Shown piece by piece: positions 25,987-34,495 of a DNA stretch of 64,000 nucleotides (the stretch's first letter is position 1; each line of letters starts with the position of its first letter). This DNA comes from an uncultured Caldilineales bacterium (lineage in GTDB: Bacteria; Chloroflexota; Anaerolineae; JAAEKA01): assembly GCA_937907455.1 (NCBI GenBank), contig CALESQ010000043.1, positions 5,277 to 69,276 on the forward strand, written 5' to 3'. The notes beneath the pieces are model-generated. The model saw only the letters and a list, made by a program, of their open reading frames with translations. It was not told the DNA's origin and did no database searches. The translations under genes and the position numbers were made by a program.

Positions 25987-28900
25987 TTAGTGCCAGGCAT
26001 TGACCACAGCCACAATATCCGCCACGTCAATCACATCATCGGCGTTCAGGTCGTAGCGCGGGTGATAGACGGCGTCGCCGGAAGCAGAACCCCAATGCGC
26101 CGCAACCTCCTGAATATCAGCCACCGTGACAGTGCCGCTGCAGTTCACATCAGGTACGGCCACGTTCACTGTAGCAAAGCCGGTTTGTGTTGTTCCAACA
26201 TTGAGGGCGCTCCAGTTGATTGTGAAGGAGCTGCACGTTTGCAAAGACGGATCCACCGGAGCGGCAAAGCCGATTTCTTCAGTGCTGCTCGGGGCACTAC
26301 CGGAGGAGATAATACGATGCGTAGCAGCATTGTAGCTTACATTGAAGTTATTAGCGGTAAGCGAGGTTGGAGCCTGAACCTGAGAAGGTAAGTCAATGGT
26401 GATGTCCACCTGGCTGCCCGTTTCACCACCTGCAAGCTCCAGGAAGCCCTGCACATTATAGCCGGCCGGCACCCAGTCACGCAGCACATTGAATGTAACT
26501 TCCAGGGTGCTGAGAACAACCGGATTGTAGCGCAACTTCAAAGCAGGGTCGCCAAACAGCACCATGGTATCAACGATGTCGGTGAAAGACTCGGTGTTGC
26601 CTGTAGCATGAGCAATGAAGAACGTGCGGGCGTAATCTCCGACAGTACCAACGCGCTTGATCTCCTCGTCGAACATGGCCTCATGCACGCCCTGGGCAAA
26701 GAGAAGCAGATCAAAACCGGTGTGCAGGCCTGAGGGGCCAATATCGGCAATGGAACCGCGGCCGGCTGCCATCAGCGTGTTTTCACTGAAGCTCTGCTTG
26801 TTCACCATGCTGCTTGTTGCCTGGGCTACGAAGGAACCTGACAAGCAAGCGTTAGCCATTGTAAAAGGCAGTTGGGTGTTGGCATTCAAGGTGGCGGGAT
26901 CGGTGACACTCCACAGCCCTGTACTCGACCCCCAACGGAACTGGGTGCCGTGACCGAACCACTGCAGGAAAAGAGCGCCGTTGTTAAACTCGTTCTTGAT
27001 CAAAGTCTTGCCCGTAGCGCTGGTAGCGAAGCCGCCAGAAGCGCAAATGCCAGAGGGATTATAATAGATCGGGACACTGGTATAGCGCGGCGACAGCCAA
27101 TTGGAGCGCAATTCGTTGCTATACTCATGGGTATCGCCAGCAACATCGGAGCAGTTATCTGCTATATAGATGGTGCGAGTCTGCCAGGCGCCGTCGGGGT
27201 TAGTGGCAACGTTCTCGTAAGCGATGATTTTATCCACCACAGCGGTTACGTTGGCAGCGGTGACAGCCGGCAAGCGACCTATGGGGAAGTTCGGCAGGAG
27301 GTCGCTTGCGCTGTCCACAGTAGCGAAGCGGATATCGGCAGGAACCTCGCCCCAGAAGGGGTCTGTATCTACCAGGTAAGGCGGCAGCACTACCGGCAGC
27401 GTATGCGCTGTCGTGCGGTTGAAGTCGTAGTGACCATCACCCACCAGCAGCACGAACTTGGGCGGTACAACCCAGGTAAAATAGGCCGTAGCCAAAAAGC
27501 TGCGAATGGCTTCAGCATCAAGGCGGCCATAGCTGAACTCATCGTAGATGTCCTGAACATCTATCGTAGCAACGTTGAATTCGCTGCCACGATAGGTGGC
27601 CAGCGGCTGGATGGCTGTTTTGAGCTGACTGCCCAGCGCCGTAGTGCCCGTGTAATAGCGCTCGGTACCTACGATGATGAGATAAGTATAGGCATTGCTG
27701 GCACTGGCCCAGTTAGACGGGGTATCCCGCTCGATGGCGCCAGGTACCAGCAAGCCGGCATCGGTAGTCACCACATAGGTGGGTGATGAAACGGTTTCGC
27801 TCCAATAAACGGTGCGTGTACCGATGGTGGTGGTGCCGATGCCGCTTAACTTCTTCACACTGTAGGGATCGCGTACATCGTAAGCGGTCACCGTGGTGGC
27901 ACTAAAGCCAGACACAGCCACAGGGTTGGCTAAAGAAGTCTGCGGACGGATGTAAATCTGGTCGCTTTCGGCCTCGGCCTTGGCGGGATAAGTAATTTCT
28001 ACCCAGTCGGGATTGATGGTATAGCTATCCACCCCTGATAACTGTGCCAAAGCAGCTGTCATCGTCAACTGGTTGCTGGAAGTACTCAGCGAAGATTGCG
28101 GCAGGGTGGCGTTGATGGTGGTCTCGGTGCGGCCATCCCACTGGAATGTTCCCGCGTTATAACTGTTGAAAGAAAAGGCCACCGAATTATCAGGAGCCGC
28201 CATGTGATATTCCTGCCCCCAAAACACCGCCTTGATCTGGGCTGCGCCGCCATTGGTGACCACATCTTCCAGAGCAAAGCTATAGGTGCGCACGGATGAA
28301 GGGAAGCTGGCATTCACCTGCATGTCGTAATCAAAGAGCTGTTCCTGGCTGATATCGCGCCGGTAGAGCGTCTTGTAGTTCACATTGTTTTCTACCCGCT
28401 CAAGTTGCGACACAACCGAAGCAGCCGTGGGCGAGGTTGCAGAAGTTACCGCACGCGTGGCGATGCGTGTACCGGTGACATTGGCGCCATAAGCGAACTG
28501 ATAGATATTGTAATCCTGATAGCGCCCACCATCATAGGGTACGGCGTAGAAGATCACCAGATCACCCGCATCAAACGAATTATCGGCTACACCGCGTACC
28601 TCGATGGCAATCTGTTGCCCCTTATAATACATGGCAAAGGTGCTTGGCTTGACACCGCTTGGGCCTACCGGTACGCCGGCGTTGCTCAAATCAGTGTAAG
28701 TCAGTTTGTACAAGCCTTGCTGTTTGGTATGTACGCGCAAAATGCCGTCGCCGGGCAGCGCGGTCGGCTGCAAAAAGTCATCAGGCATAAGCGAAGCCCG
28801 CTCAGGAGCGGCTTGCACACCATTTACTTGCACGGTGACTTCGATACTGGGATTGTATAGCAATTGTTGAGTAACAGGGTTATACTGGAAAGGAAACACC

Positions 28901-29403
28901 TGAGCAAAAAGCAGGCGCTTGTCACCCTGCTGCACCACCTTGCCTGTGACTACTGGAGTAGCAGGATAAAACGCATCCACGCCGTAGATAGCCGGATCGG
29001 GGCGATCCACGGTGGGTATAGCGCTGACAAGTGATTCCGTGCTGCCAGACTGAATACTCGCCAGATCTTCCGAGCTCAAATCAGCAACCGGAACCGCGGC
29101 AACAGCCATGGTATCCGGCAGCACACGACTGGCTGTAGATTTGAAAGACAGGCTCCACTCCCCTGAATAAGGCAGTTCAAAGATCAATCCCTTTAACGGC
29201 AGGCGCGGGGCACCTTCCGCAATGTTGAACGAATAGTCAGGCACTTCAACACTGTCAGATGTCAAATCATAATAAGGGGTTATAACCTGTTGTACCAGGG
29301 TAACGCCATCGGCTGCCTGAGCCGCAGGCGCTACCGGTAAGGCAACCGTTATAAGCATCAAAACAGCTAACACGCGACCGATTAAAACCTGCTGAATCTT
29401 CAT
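25987..29403 (-). CDS. Secreted gingipain-like C25 protease with C-terminal dockerin
   Basis: A 1138-residue protein with a signal peptide (MKIQQVLIGRVLAVLMLITV..., cleavage after AQA), a propeptide-like beta region and a caspase-fold C25 domain. Visible are FVLLVGDGHYDFNR, the catalytic His in FLQWFGHGTQFRWG near residue 814 and the Cys in ANACLSGSF near 852. After a beta-sandwich domain, residues from about 1080 form a type I dockerin with two calcium loops (DVNCSGTVTVADIQEV and DLNADDVIDVADIVAVV). The dockerin suggests binding to a cohesin partner on the surface; no cohesin is in the window. The ATG at 29403 follows AGAGGTG, and the leader carries a 15-bp hairpin (29427-29462). Confidence 0.9.
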   Translation of the reverse strand: MKIQQVLIGRVLAVLMLITVALPVAPAAQAADGVTLVQQVITPYYDLTSDSVEVPDYSFNIAEGAPRLPLKGLIFELPYSGEWSLSFKSTASRVLPDTMAVAAVPVADLSSEDLASIQSGSTESLVSAIPTVDRPDPAIYGVDAFYPATPVVTGKVVQQGDKRLLFAQVFPFQYNPVTQQLLYNPSIEVTVQVNGVQAAPERASLMPDDFLQPTALPGDGILRVHTKQQGLYKLTYTDLSNAGVPVGPSGVKPSTFAMYYKGQQIAIEVRGVADNSFDAGDLVIFYAVPYDGGRYQDYNIYQFAYGANVTGTRIATRAVTSATSPTAASVVSQLERVENNVNYKTLYRRDISQEQLFDYDMQVNASFPSSVRTYSFALEDVVTNGGAAQIKAVFWGQEYHMAAPDNSVAFSFNSYNAGTFQWDGRTETTINATLPQSSLSTSSNQLTMTAALAQLSGVDSYTINPDWVEITYPAKAEAESDQIYIRPQTSLANPVAVSGFSATTVTAYDVRDPYSVKKLSGIGTTTIGTRTVYWSETVSSPTYVVTTDAGLLVPGAIERDTPSNWASASNAYTYLIIVGTERYYTGTTALGSQLKTAIQPLATYRGSEFNVATIDVQDIYDEFSYGRLDAEAIRSFLATAYFTWVVPPKFVLLVGDGHYDFNRTTAHTLPVVLPPYLVDTDPFWGEVPADIRFATVDSASDLLPNFPIGRLPAVTAANVTAVVDKIIAYENVATNPDGAWQTRTIYIADNCSDVAGDTHEYSNELRSNWLSPRYTSVPIYYNPSGICASGGFATSATGKTLIKNEFNNGALFLQWFGHGTQFRWGSSTGLWSVTDPATLNANTQLPFTMANACLSGSFVAQATSSMVNKQSFSENTLMAAGRGSIADIGPSGLHTGFDLLLFAQGVHEAMFDEEIKRVGTVGDYARTFFIAHATGNTESFTDIVDTMVLFGDPALKLRYNPVVLSTLEVTFNVLRDWVPAGYNVQGFLELAGGETGSQVDITIDLPSQVQAPTSLTANNFNVSYNAATHRIISSGSAPSSTEEIGFAAPVDPSLQTCSSFTINWSALNVGTTQTGFATVNVAVPDVNCSGTVTVADIQEVAAHWGSASGDAVYHPRYDLNADDVIDVADIVAVVNAWH

Positions 29404-29426
29404 AGTTTTGCACCTCTTGATATGTA

Positions 29427-29462
29427 GGCAACGGGATCGCAATTGCCTGCGATCCCGTTGCC
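29427..29462 (-). promoter_or_regulatory. 15-bp hairpin in the 5' leader of the dockerin-C25 gene
   Basis: Arms at 29427-29441 and 29448-29462 pair perfectly around a 6-nt loop, 24 nt before the ATG and just before the ribosome site. On the minus strand it is not followed by a T-run. It may protect the mRNA 5' end or influence translation; the function is inferred from position only. Confidence 0.65.
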
Positions 29463-29576
29463 AAAATATACAGTTGACTTCTGTTCCAAAATCTAGCTCT
29501 ATTATGACACAAAAACGGTTTTTATGAGATTACAATTTGATTAGCATTTCTCTATCAAACGGCAACCTTGCTGACA

Positions 29577-29601
29577 TACAAAAACGCTGCTCACGCAGCG
29601 T
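29577..29601 (-). terminator. Rho-independent terminator after the precursor-peptide gene
   Basis: On the minus strand ACGCTGC (29601 leftwards) pairs with GCAGCGT around a GTGA loop and is followed directly by a T-rich run (TTTTGT). It would end the pqqD-peptide transcript about 120 nt after the peptide stop, before the leader of the dockerin-C25 gene. Confidence 0.75.
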
Positions 29602-29629
29602 CAACACAGAGAAGCAACACCTTGTTAAC

Positions 29630-29668
29630 GCGCATAAACGACGAAGTGTTCCTTCGTCGTTTATGCGC
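29630..29668. other. 17-bp perfect hairpin downstream of the precursor-peptide gene
   Basis: Arms at 29630-29646 and 29652-29668 (GCGCATAAACGACGAAG and its complement) enclose a 5-nt loop. It lies 55 nt after the peptide stop and before the T-tailed terminator. Without its own T-run it looks like a 3' stabilising structure, often seen after abundant short mRNAs. Confidence 0.75.
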
Positions 29669-29723
29669 TGATCTTCATAGATCCTCTTTGCAGGGAATGG
29701 CACCCTGTCGTTTATGATATTAT

Positions 29724-29882
29724 TTATGAACCTACGCTGCCGGACAATGGGCCAAAAGAAGGACCATCCAAAGGACCCAGGTCCTGAGCGTTACCTGTCA
29801 GCGAACGCTCGATCACAACGACTGGTTCTTGCCATTTTTGCTTGCCCTGCGGACGGGCTTCTGTTTGCGAAGATTGATGCAT
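29724..29882 (-). CDS. Candidate RiPP precursor peptide, 52 aa
   Basis: A small gene with an excellent ribosome site (AGGAGG, 5 nt before the ATG at 29882). The leader half is polar (MHQSSQTEARPQGKQ) and contains KWQEPVVVIE at residues 16-25, matching the aromatic-xx-Pro pattern that RRE/PqqD proteins bind in lasso-type leaders. Then comes SLTG (27-30) and a Gly/Pro/Ser/Leu-rich C-terminal half with a GPLDGP...GPLSG repeat, ending in Ser52. If cleavage follows T29-G30, as in lasso precursors with Thr at -2, the core is 22 residues with Asp at position 9, suitable for ring closure; Asn at position 1 would be unusual. It lies 129 nt after the PqqD-like gene. No Cys is present, so lanthipeptide or sactipeptide chemistry is unlikely. 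Confidence 0.75.
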   Translation of the reverse strand: MHQSSQTEARPQGKQKWQEPVVVIERSLTGNAQDLGPLDGPSFGPLSGSVGS

Positions 29883-30011
29883 GATTTCCTCCTGCTTATC
29901 CGATAAAGCAGTTCAAGAGATTTAGCTGCGAGAAACAGAACTTAGTTCCTACAACAAATGATTTATGTAAACAATTTCACCTGGCTACCCTTAATCGGAG
30001 CGGAGTGAATT

Positions 30012-30296
30012 TTATACCTCTTGCCAAACGATCAAGCCTTTTTTACTCAGTTCAGCCAGCAACTGATAGACTGAACGATGAGCGTGATCGAAAGTAACCT
30101 CAAACTCTTCTGTCAACACAGCTATAATATCATCCACCGACCGTTCACCATTAGCAAGTTCCCAAATGCGGGTCGCTGTCGGATTGAGCATGCGAACCCT
30201 ACCTTCAGCAGGATTGATGATAACTGCTTCTGTACCATAAACCTGGTACGCTACAGAGGTTGCACGAATAGGGTGGATTTGTTTACTGTTTAACAT
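30012..30296 (-). CDS. PqqD-like RiPP recognition element protein
   Basis: A 94-residue PqqD-family protein with the RRE winged-helix pattern: beta strands around AVIINPAEGRVRMLNPTATRIW, the conserved NPTATRIWELANG helix, then SVDDIIAVLTEEFEV and VYQLLAELSKKGLIV. (The first stretch is cited for its NPTATRIW core.) Such stand-alone proteins bind the leader of a precursor peptide and present it to modifying enzymes. It is transcribed from its own promoter inside the end of the GT4 gene and precedes the 52-residue peptide gene. It is a PqqD of the lasso/HPr-rel type rather than of pyrroloquinoline quinone synthesis; no other pqq gene is present. Confidence 0.88.
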   Translation of the reverse strand: MLNSKQIHPIRATSVAYQVYGTEAVIINPAEGRVRMLNPTATRIWELANGERSVDDIIAVLTEEFEVTFDHAHRSVYQLLAELSKKGLIVWQEV

Positions 30297-30318
30297 AATC
30301 GCTCAACGCCGCAATTCG

Positions 30319-30347
30319 ATCATATCATGAATAAATCATTCCGTCAA
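30319..30347 (-). promoter_or_regulatory. Strong sigma70-type promoter for the pqqD-peptide unit
   Basis: On the minus strand TTGACG (30347-30342) and TATGAT (30324-30319) are exactly 17 nt apart. The -35 element overlaps the last codons of the upstream glycosyltransferase. The transcript would start near 30312, about 16 nt before the pqqD ATG. Confidence 0.8.
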
Positions 30348-31538
30348 GTTACGATTTTTTAAGCTTTCTCGTATAGGTTGTTTTACTGCATTTACAATGC
30401 TATATATTACTAATAGTTTCTGTTTATTGCTAAACTCGGCAAATAAAGTGTCCTCTAATCGCGTCTTCGATCTCGTTTCGCGCTGCAAGTAACTATCGCG
30501 GATTTTCAAAACATCAACCAACATATCAGCTAATGCCACGGGTGTTTGCGGTGGTACCAAACGGCAATACTTTCGCACAAATGTGTTGTGGTAAACCACT
30601 AAATCACTGCTGATAACCTGGCAGCCGCAAGCCAAGGCCTCCAACACGGTGGATGGATAGGTATCGAGCATTGGATAACTAACCACTACATCCGCTACAG
30701 CGTATAAAATTGCCATCTCGCTGTGAGGCACACGCTCAACCCATCGGATGCGATCGGCTATTCCCAGAGCGTGACTGTGCGCGGCCACCTGCTCAGCCAA
30801 CCTCTCCGGCTTTTTCATACGCCCCAGCCCTACAAACAGCAACACCAACGGCTCGCTGATGCGCCGACAAGCCAGGGCAAACGCCTCCAGAATGTCCTGC
30901 TGACGATAGATCGGTGACCAGCCGCGCGGCGAAAACACCACGCGGGCATCTTGCGGAATGCCAAGCATGAATCGCCATCCTTTGGCAGTGTCCCGATGAC
31001 CTGGGTGAAACACGCTAGTATCTACCCCCAGCGAAATGCAATGCACCGGCAACGGCGGGCCTGGCCATGTCTCCAACAGGGCCTGCAATTCGGGATTTTC
31101 CACCAACACCGCGGCAGCACCGCTGCGCAGCCGCCGCAGCCAGCGGCGCTCACTGCGGCTGTGCCGCTCAGTCATCAGCTTGCTGAGCTGCCCCCACGCT
31201 GATACCACCAGAGGCCGTGCCCCGGCACGCAGACACACTTCGGTGTAGGGCTGAAGCAAATAGCTATGGATTACATCTGGACGAAATCGCCGGATCAACT
31301 GCTGCAAACGTATCACAGCTACGCGTCGGGTGGTTTCAGCGTTCAGATGAGCGAAACGGCGGCGCTGCCAGGCGGGTGAACCGGGCAGCAAGCTCGCTAT
31401 TGTCAATACCGCGGGCTGATAGGGCACCTCATAGCTGTAAAAATCAGCAGCACACACTTCGTGGCCCGCTTCCAGCGCCCAATCAATATGCCGACGCATG
31501 GCAGTTTCATACCAGGGGCCAACCATCAGTAAACGCAT
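30336..31538 (-). CDS. Glycosyltransferase family 4 (GT-B)
   Basis: A 400-residue GT-B enzyme: N-terminal acceptor domain (MRLLMVGPWYETAMRRHIDWALEAGHEV; core MVGPWYE), donor domain with VVFSPRGWSPIYRQQDILEAF and the nucleotide-sugar region YPSTVLEALACGCQVISSD containing the usual E-x7-E spacing. It would transfer a sugar to a lipid-linked or peptide acceptor in the cytoplasm. It follows the sulfotransferase by 11 nt and is the last gene before the pqqD-peptide unit, so the acceptor could be the polysaccharide or the peptide; sequence alone does not decide. Confidence 0.85.
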   Translation of the reverse strand: MRLLMVGPWYETAMRRHIDWALEAGHEVCAADFYSYEVPYQPAVLTIASLLPGSPAWQRRRFAHLNAETTRRVAVIRLQQLIRRFRPDVIHSYLLQPYTEVCLRAGARPLVVSAWGQLSKLMTERHSRSERRWLRRLRSGAAAVLVENPELQALLETWPGPPLPVHCISLGVDTSVFHPGHRDTAKGWRFMLGIPQDARVVFSPRGWSPIYRQQDILEAFALACRRISEPLVLLFVGLGRMKKPERLAEQVAAHSHALGIADRIRWVERVPHSEMAILYAVADVVVSYPMLDTYPSTVLEALACGCQVISSDLVVYHNTFVRKYCRLVPPQTPVALADMLVDVLKIRDSYLQRETRSKTRLEDTLFAEFSNKQKLLVIYSIVNAVKQPIRESLKNRNLTE

Positions 31539-31549
31539 GGCCTGCCTCC

Positions 31550-32497
31550 TTATGCAGCCTGCGGCATTACGCTGCCGGTGTAGCCGGTAACACCCAACCG
31601 CTCGGCCCAGGCGAGTACACGCGCCTGCTGCTCAGGAGCAAGCTGCTGCCGCCATGTCAACAGCAAATCCAGCCCGGCTGTTGCCTCGGCGCGGAAGGTA
31701 GTGCGGCTCATGGACTGATACCATGACGGCGGTAGCTCAACCTGCTGGCCGCCGGTGAAGTCGAGTACCCGCTGCAGCACGGTCGTGGGATCGGCCATAA
31801 GCTGCTCGTAGAACACGCGGCAATGGGCCTGCCCGGCCAAAGCGCGTTGAGCCGCAAGGTTCTCTACGGCCCACCACAGCCCATGCGCACCTGCGGGATC
31901 ACGCTCCTGCTCGATCTCGGCCAGCCAGGGGCGCAGCAAATCTTCCACCAATGCTTCCTGGCGGAGCAGGGCACGCGCCTCCATCTGCCAGCCCAGGCGC
32001 AGCCGTGAATGCACCACAGCGCAGGGATGGCGCAGCAAATAGATCACCCGCGGCGTAAAATTGGCCATCACATAGCCCAGCAACAGCGTGGCACGTATCT
32101 CTTTGACAAGAAAGCCGCGCGGCAGCCAGGCCGTGGGCGTGTCGTCTGTCCATACACTGCGCGCCCGCCCGCTGAGCGCCGCAGCCAACGCCTGCTTCCA
32201 TGCGGGCTGCGAGGCCTGCGCCGGCAGGTAAAAGGAATACAGATGATCGCTGGGGCCGGTGAAATCGGTCAGCCGTCGGATGGCCGGATTGTAGTGCGGA
32301 TGCAGCGGTTCAAAGATCTGCTGGCGATGCAAAGCATAGCCCAGCCAGTCGGCCAGCCAGGTGGAGCCGCTGCGGCTGGAGGAAACCAGCAGCAGGGCAT
32401 CTTGCGGCTGAGGACGGCCGCGCCAGGCAAAGCTGAGGGTCTCGCTGCCGCGCATAGCTGCACGATACCATACAGCCTTGTCCAGGCCCAGCTTCAC
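31550..32497 (-). CDS. Sulfotransferase (PAPS-dependent)
   Basis: A 315-residue sulfotransferase-fold protein. The 5'-phosphosulfate loop is LLVSSSRSGSTWLADWL (near residues 36-52) and the 3'-phosphate site is VIYLLRHPCAVVHSRL. It should transfer sulfate from PAPS to a hydroxyl of a sugar or peptide. The GTG start at 32497 overlaps the TGA of the preceding glycosyltransferase (GTGA), implying coupled translation. Sulfotransferases occur both in capsule clusters and in tailored lasso-peptide clusters. Confidence 0.85.
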   Translation of the reverse strand: MKLGLDKAVWYRAAMRGSETLSFAWRGRPQPQDALLLVSSSRSGSTWLADWLGYALHRQQIFEPLHPHYNPAIRRLTDFTGPSDHLYSFYLPAQASQPAWKQALAAALSGRARSVWTDDTPTAWLPRGFLVKEIRATLLLGYVMANFTPRVIYLLRHPCAVVHSRLRLGWQMEARALLRQEALVEDLLRPWLAEIEQERDPAGAHGLWWAVENLAAQRALAGQAHCRVFYEQLMADPTTVLQRVLDFTGGQQVELPPSWYQSMSRTTFRAEATAGLDLLLTWRQQLAPEQQARVLAWAERLGVTGYTGSVMPQAA

Positions 32498-33657
32498 GAC
32501 GTGGCCGCCATTTCGCTATAGATTTGCCGCAAGCGCTGTTTCACGCGGGCATCGTCGTATTCGGCCACGGCGATGCGGCGTGCAGCGCGCAGCACGTCCT
32601 GGCGCGCCTGAGCCGGTTGGTTGACCACCTCTACCATAGCCTCGGCCAACGCGGTCTCGTCGTCTGCTGGAACCAGGCGGGCGGAATCTTCAACAAAGGT
32701 GCCGCGATAGGCCGGCAGCAAAGAAGTGATCAGCGGCAGCTCGCAGGCGGCAGTCTCTACCAGGGTGACGGCGAAGGCATCGCGGCTGGGATAGTTCACC
32801 ACGGCATCGCTCATGGCATACAGGGTGGGCATCTCTTGATAGAGGATGCGCGGCAGCCAGCGCACCGCCGCAGCCGCGGGCGTATGCTGCACCCCCTGCC
32901 AGGCAACATGCATGTGCGGCAAGGCATCGGGGCGACCTCCCAACCCCACCAGCGCCAGGTAAACGGGCCGGTTGAACCGCTCGTAGGCCAAAACAAAGGC
33001 GCGCAGAATCTGTTGATGGTTGTAGAAGTCGGCCCACATGCGCGGCGACAACAGCACAAAGGCATCATCGGGAATGGCAAAAAAGGTACGCCACTCCAGC
33101 GCCCTGGTGCTGCGTCCAGGCTGAAACGCAGTGGTATCGGTGCCAAAGGGCATGTACTCTACCTGGCAGCCCGGTTTCACGCGGCGCTGTGCCGGTTCTA
33201 CCAGCGCGGGAGCATCTACCAGCAGGCGGTCGCAGGCCAGCAGCAATTCCTGCGCTGCCGGACGCAGCAGTCTGTCGGGTGCGACAAGCAGCGAAGGCAG
33301 CGCCCCCCACGCCGACACCAGCAACGGCCCCAGACCGGCACGTGCCAGAGCCTGGCCGCGCACATCCATGCTGTGAATATGAATGACATCAGGCCGGGCC
33401 TCGGCAGCCAGGCGACGCAACCGTGTTTGTTTGGCACGTTCGGCCAGCGCGCCCAGCCCCAGGCGATGCAAGATCATGTCTGCGCCATTGCCACGCGGCA
33501 AAGGCAGCAGCGGCATGAAATGAAAGCGCGGCGGCAGCGGGCGCCGGAAGCTGTTGCGATAGTCGGTGATCCACACGTCGTCGCCTGCTTCAATGTGCCA
33601 ATTCAGCACTCGCTGCATGGCCACAACCCCTGTGGGACCGGCGGTCAGGATGCGCAT
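32494..33657 (-). CDS. Glycosyltransferase family 4 (GT-B)
   Basis: A 387-residue GT-B protein resembling the one at 30336-31538 (both begin with a short MRxL...GP strand and a HIEAG/ALEAG helix). The donor domain has AFVLLSPRMWADFYNHQQIL and YPSRDAFAVTLVETAACELP, where Glu occupies the usual nucleotide-sugar contact. It overlaps the HPr-kinase-like gene by 13 nt and the sulfotransferase by 4 nt, so kinase, glycosyltransferase and sulfotransferase are made together. Confidence 0.84.
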   Translation of the reverse strand: MRILTAGPTGVVAMQRVLNWHIEAGDDVWITDYRNSFRRPLPPRFHFMPLLPLPRGNGADMILHRLGLGALAERAKQTRLRRLAAEARPDVIHIHSMDVRGQALARAGLGPLLVSAWGALPSLLVAPDRLLRPAAQELLLACDRLLVDAPALVEPAQRRVKPGCQVEYMPFGTDTTAFQPGRSTRALEWRTFFAIPDDAFVLLSPRMWADFYNHQQILRAFVLAYERFNRPVYLALVGLGGRPDALPHMHVAWQGVQHTPAAAAVRWLPRILYQEMPTLYAMSDAVVNYPSRDAFAVTLVETAACELPLITSLLPAYRGTFVEDSARLVPADDETALAEAMVEVVNQPAQARQDVLRAARRIAVAEYDDARVKQRLRQIYSEMAATS

Positions 33658-34481
33658 GGAGAGTCTCCCAGGGTATCAGCCAGAAAATCCCACACAGCGG
33701 TGCTGGGATAAAATACCAGGCGATAGGCGGGAACCTGCTGCAACAGGCGCTGCACCAGTTCCAGCCAGCGTGTGGCATGAGCGGGCCGATCCACGGCGGC
33801 GATGTTGCTGCGCAGCAGCTCTAACACGGCCTGGGCCGGCTCCAGAGGTTGCAGGGCAAACTCAGAGCCGTGCGCCGGCAACAGCAACAGAGTGGCAGGG
33901 CAGGTGCGGCAAATGCGCTGTTGCAGTTCGGGCGGCGTGCCGAAGCCCAGAAAGGGGGTGCTGCGCAGCAATGGCTGGGGTCCGGCAAGATCGGCGATGA
34001 CGATCTCATCGTTAAACGGTTGAGCATGGCCCACGGCCAGCCGCGCCAGGGTGGTTTTACCGGCACCGGAATGACCGGCAACGATCAGCCCGCGCCCCTG
34101 CCACTGAATGCCCGCGGCGTGCAGCAGCAGGCCGTTGCGCCGCAGCAGGCTGTACAACACGCCATAGGCCACGGCACGTTCCAGAGCTGAAGCCGCCATA
34201 TCCACCGAAACGCTGGTTACCTCGATCTGCTGCGCGGCAAAATCTATTTCACCGGCGATGCGATGCAGGTGAAAGCGGGTGATGGCCTGGTCATGGCGAA
34301 TCCAGGGGGGATCGGCGCGGGGCAGAGCGGGATCGTAGCGCAGTGTCACATGCCAATCTACCGCGCCTGAAAGGGGAAATTCGTGATACAACGGTGCCAG
34401 GGCCGCGGCCCAGGTGGCATCGGGCAGGACAACCTGGGCGCCAACACCGCTCACCGTCAGGGAAACAACGGGCAAAGCCAT
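33645..34481 (-). CDS. HPr-kinase-related protein (copy 2)
   Basis: A 278-residue paralogue of the protein at 15464-16288. The Walker A loop AGHSGAGKTTLARLA lies near residue 139, preceded by GLLLHAAGIQWQGRGLIVAG and followed by the acidic strand FNDEIVIADL. It shares the YRLVFYPSTAVWDFLADTL ending with copy 1. Its tight coupling to a glycosyltransferase and a sulfotransferase, with a PqqD-peptide pair downstream, supports a role as a peptide or glycan kinase rather than an HPr kinase. No HPr, PTS or HprK N-terminal domain is present. Confidence 0.83.
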   Translation of the reverse strand: MALPVVSLTVSGVGAQVVLPDATWAAALAPLYHEFPLSGAVDWHVTLRYDPALPRADPPWIRHDQAITRFHLHRIAGEIDFAAQQIEVTSVSVDMAASALERAVAYGVLYSLLRRNGLLLHAAGIQWQGRGLIVAGHSGAGKTTLARLAVGHAQPFNDEIVIADLAGPQPLLRSTPFLGFGTPPELQQRICRTCPATLLLLPAHGSEFALQPLEPAQAVLELLRSNIAAVDRPAHATRWLELVQRLLQQVPAYRLVFYPSTAVWDFLADTLGDSPCAS

Positions 34482-34495
34482 AGCGCAACCGTGGG

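Noticed and set aside
30012..30296. Pyrroloquinoline quinone biosynthesis
   Set aside because: The PqqD-like protein stands without pqqA, B, C or E, and its partner peptide lacks the Glu/Tyr pattern of PqqA.
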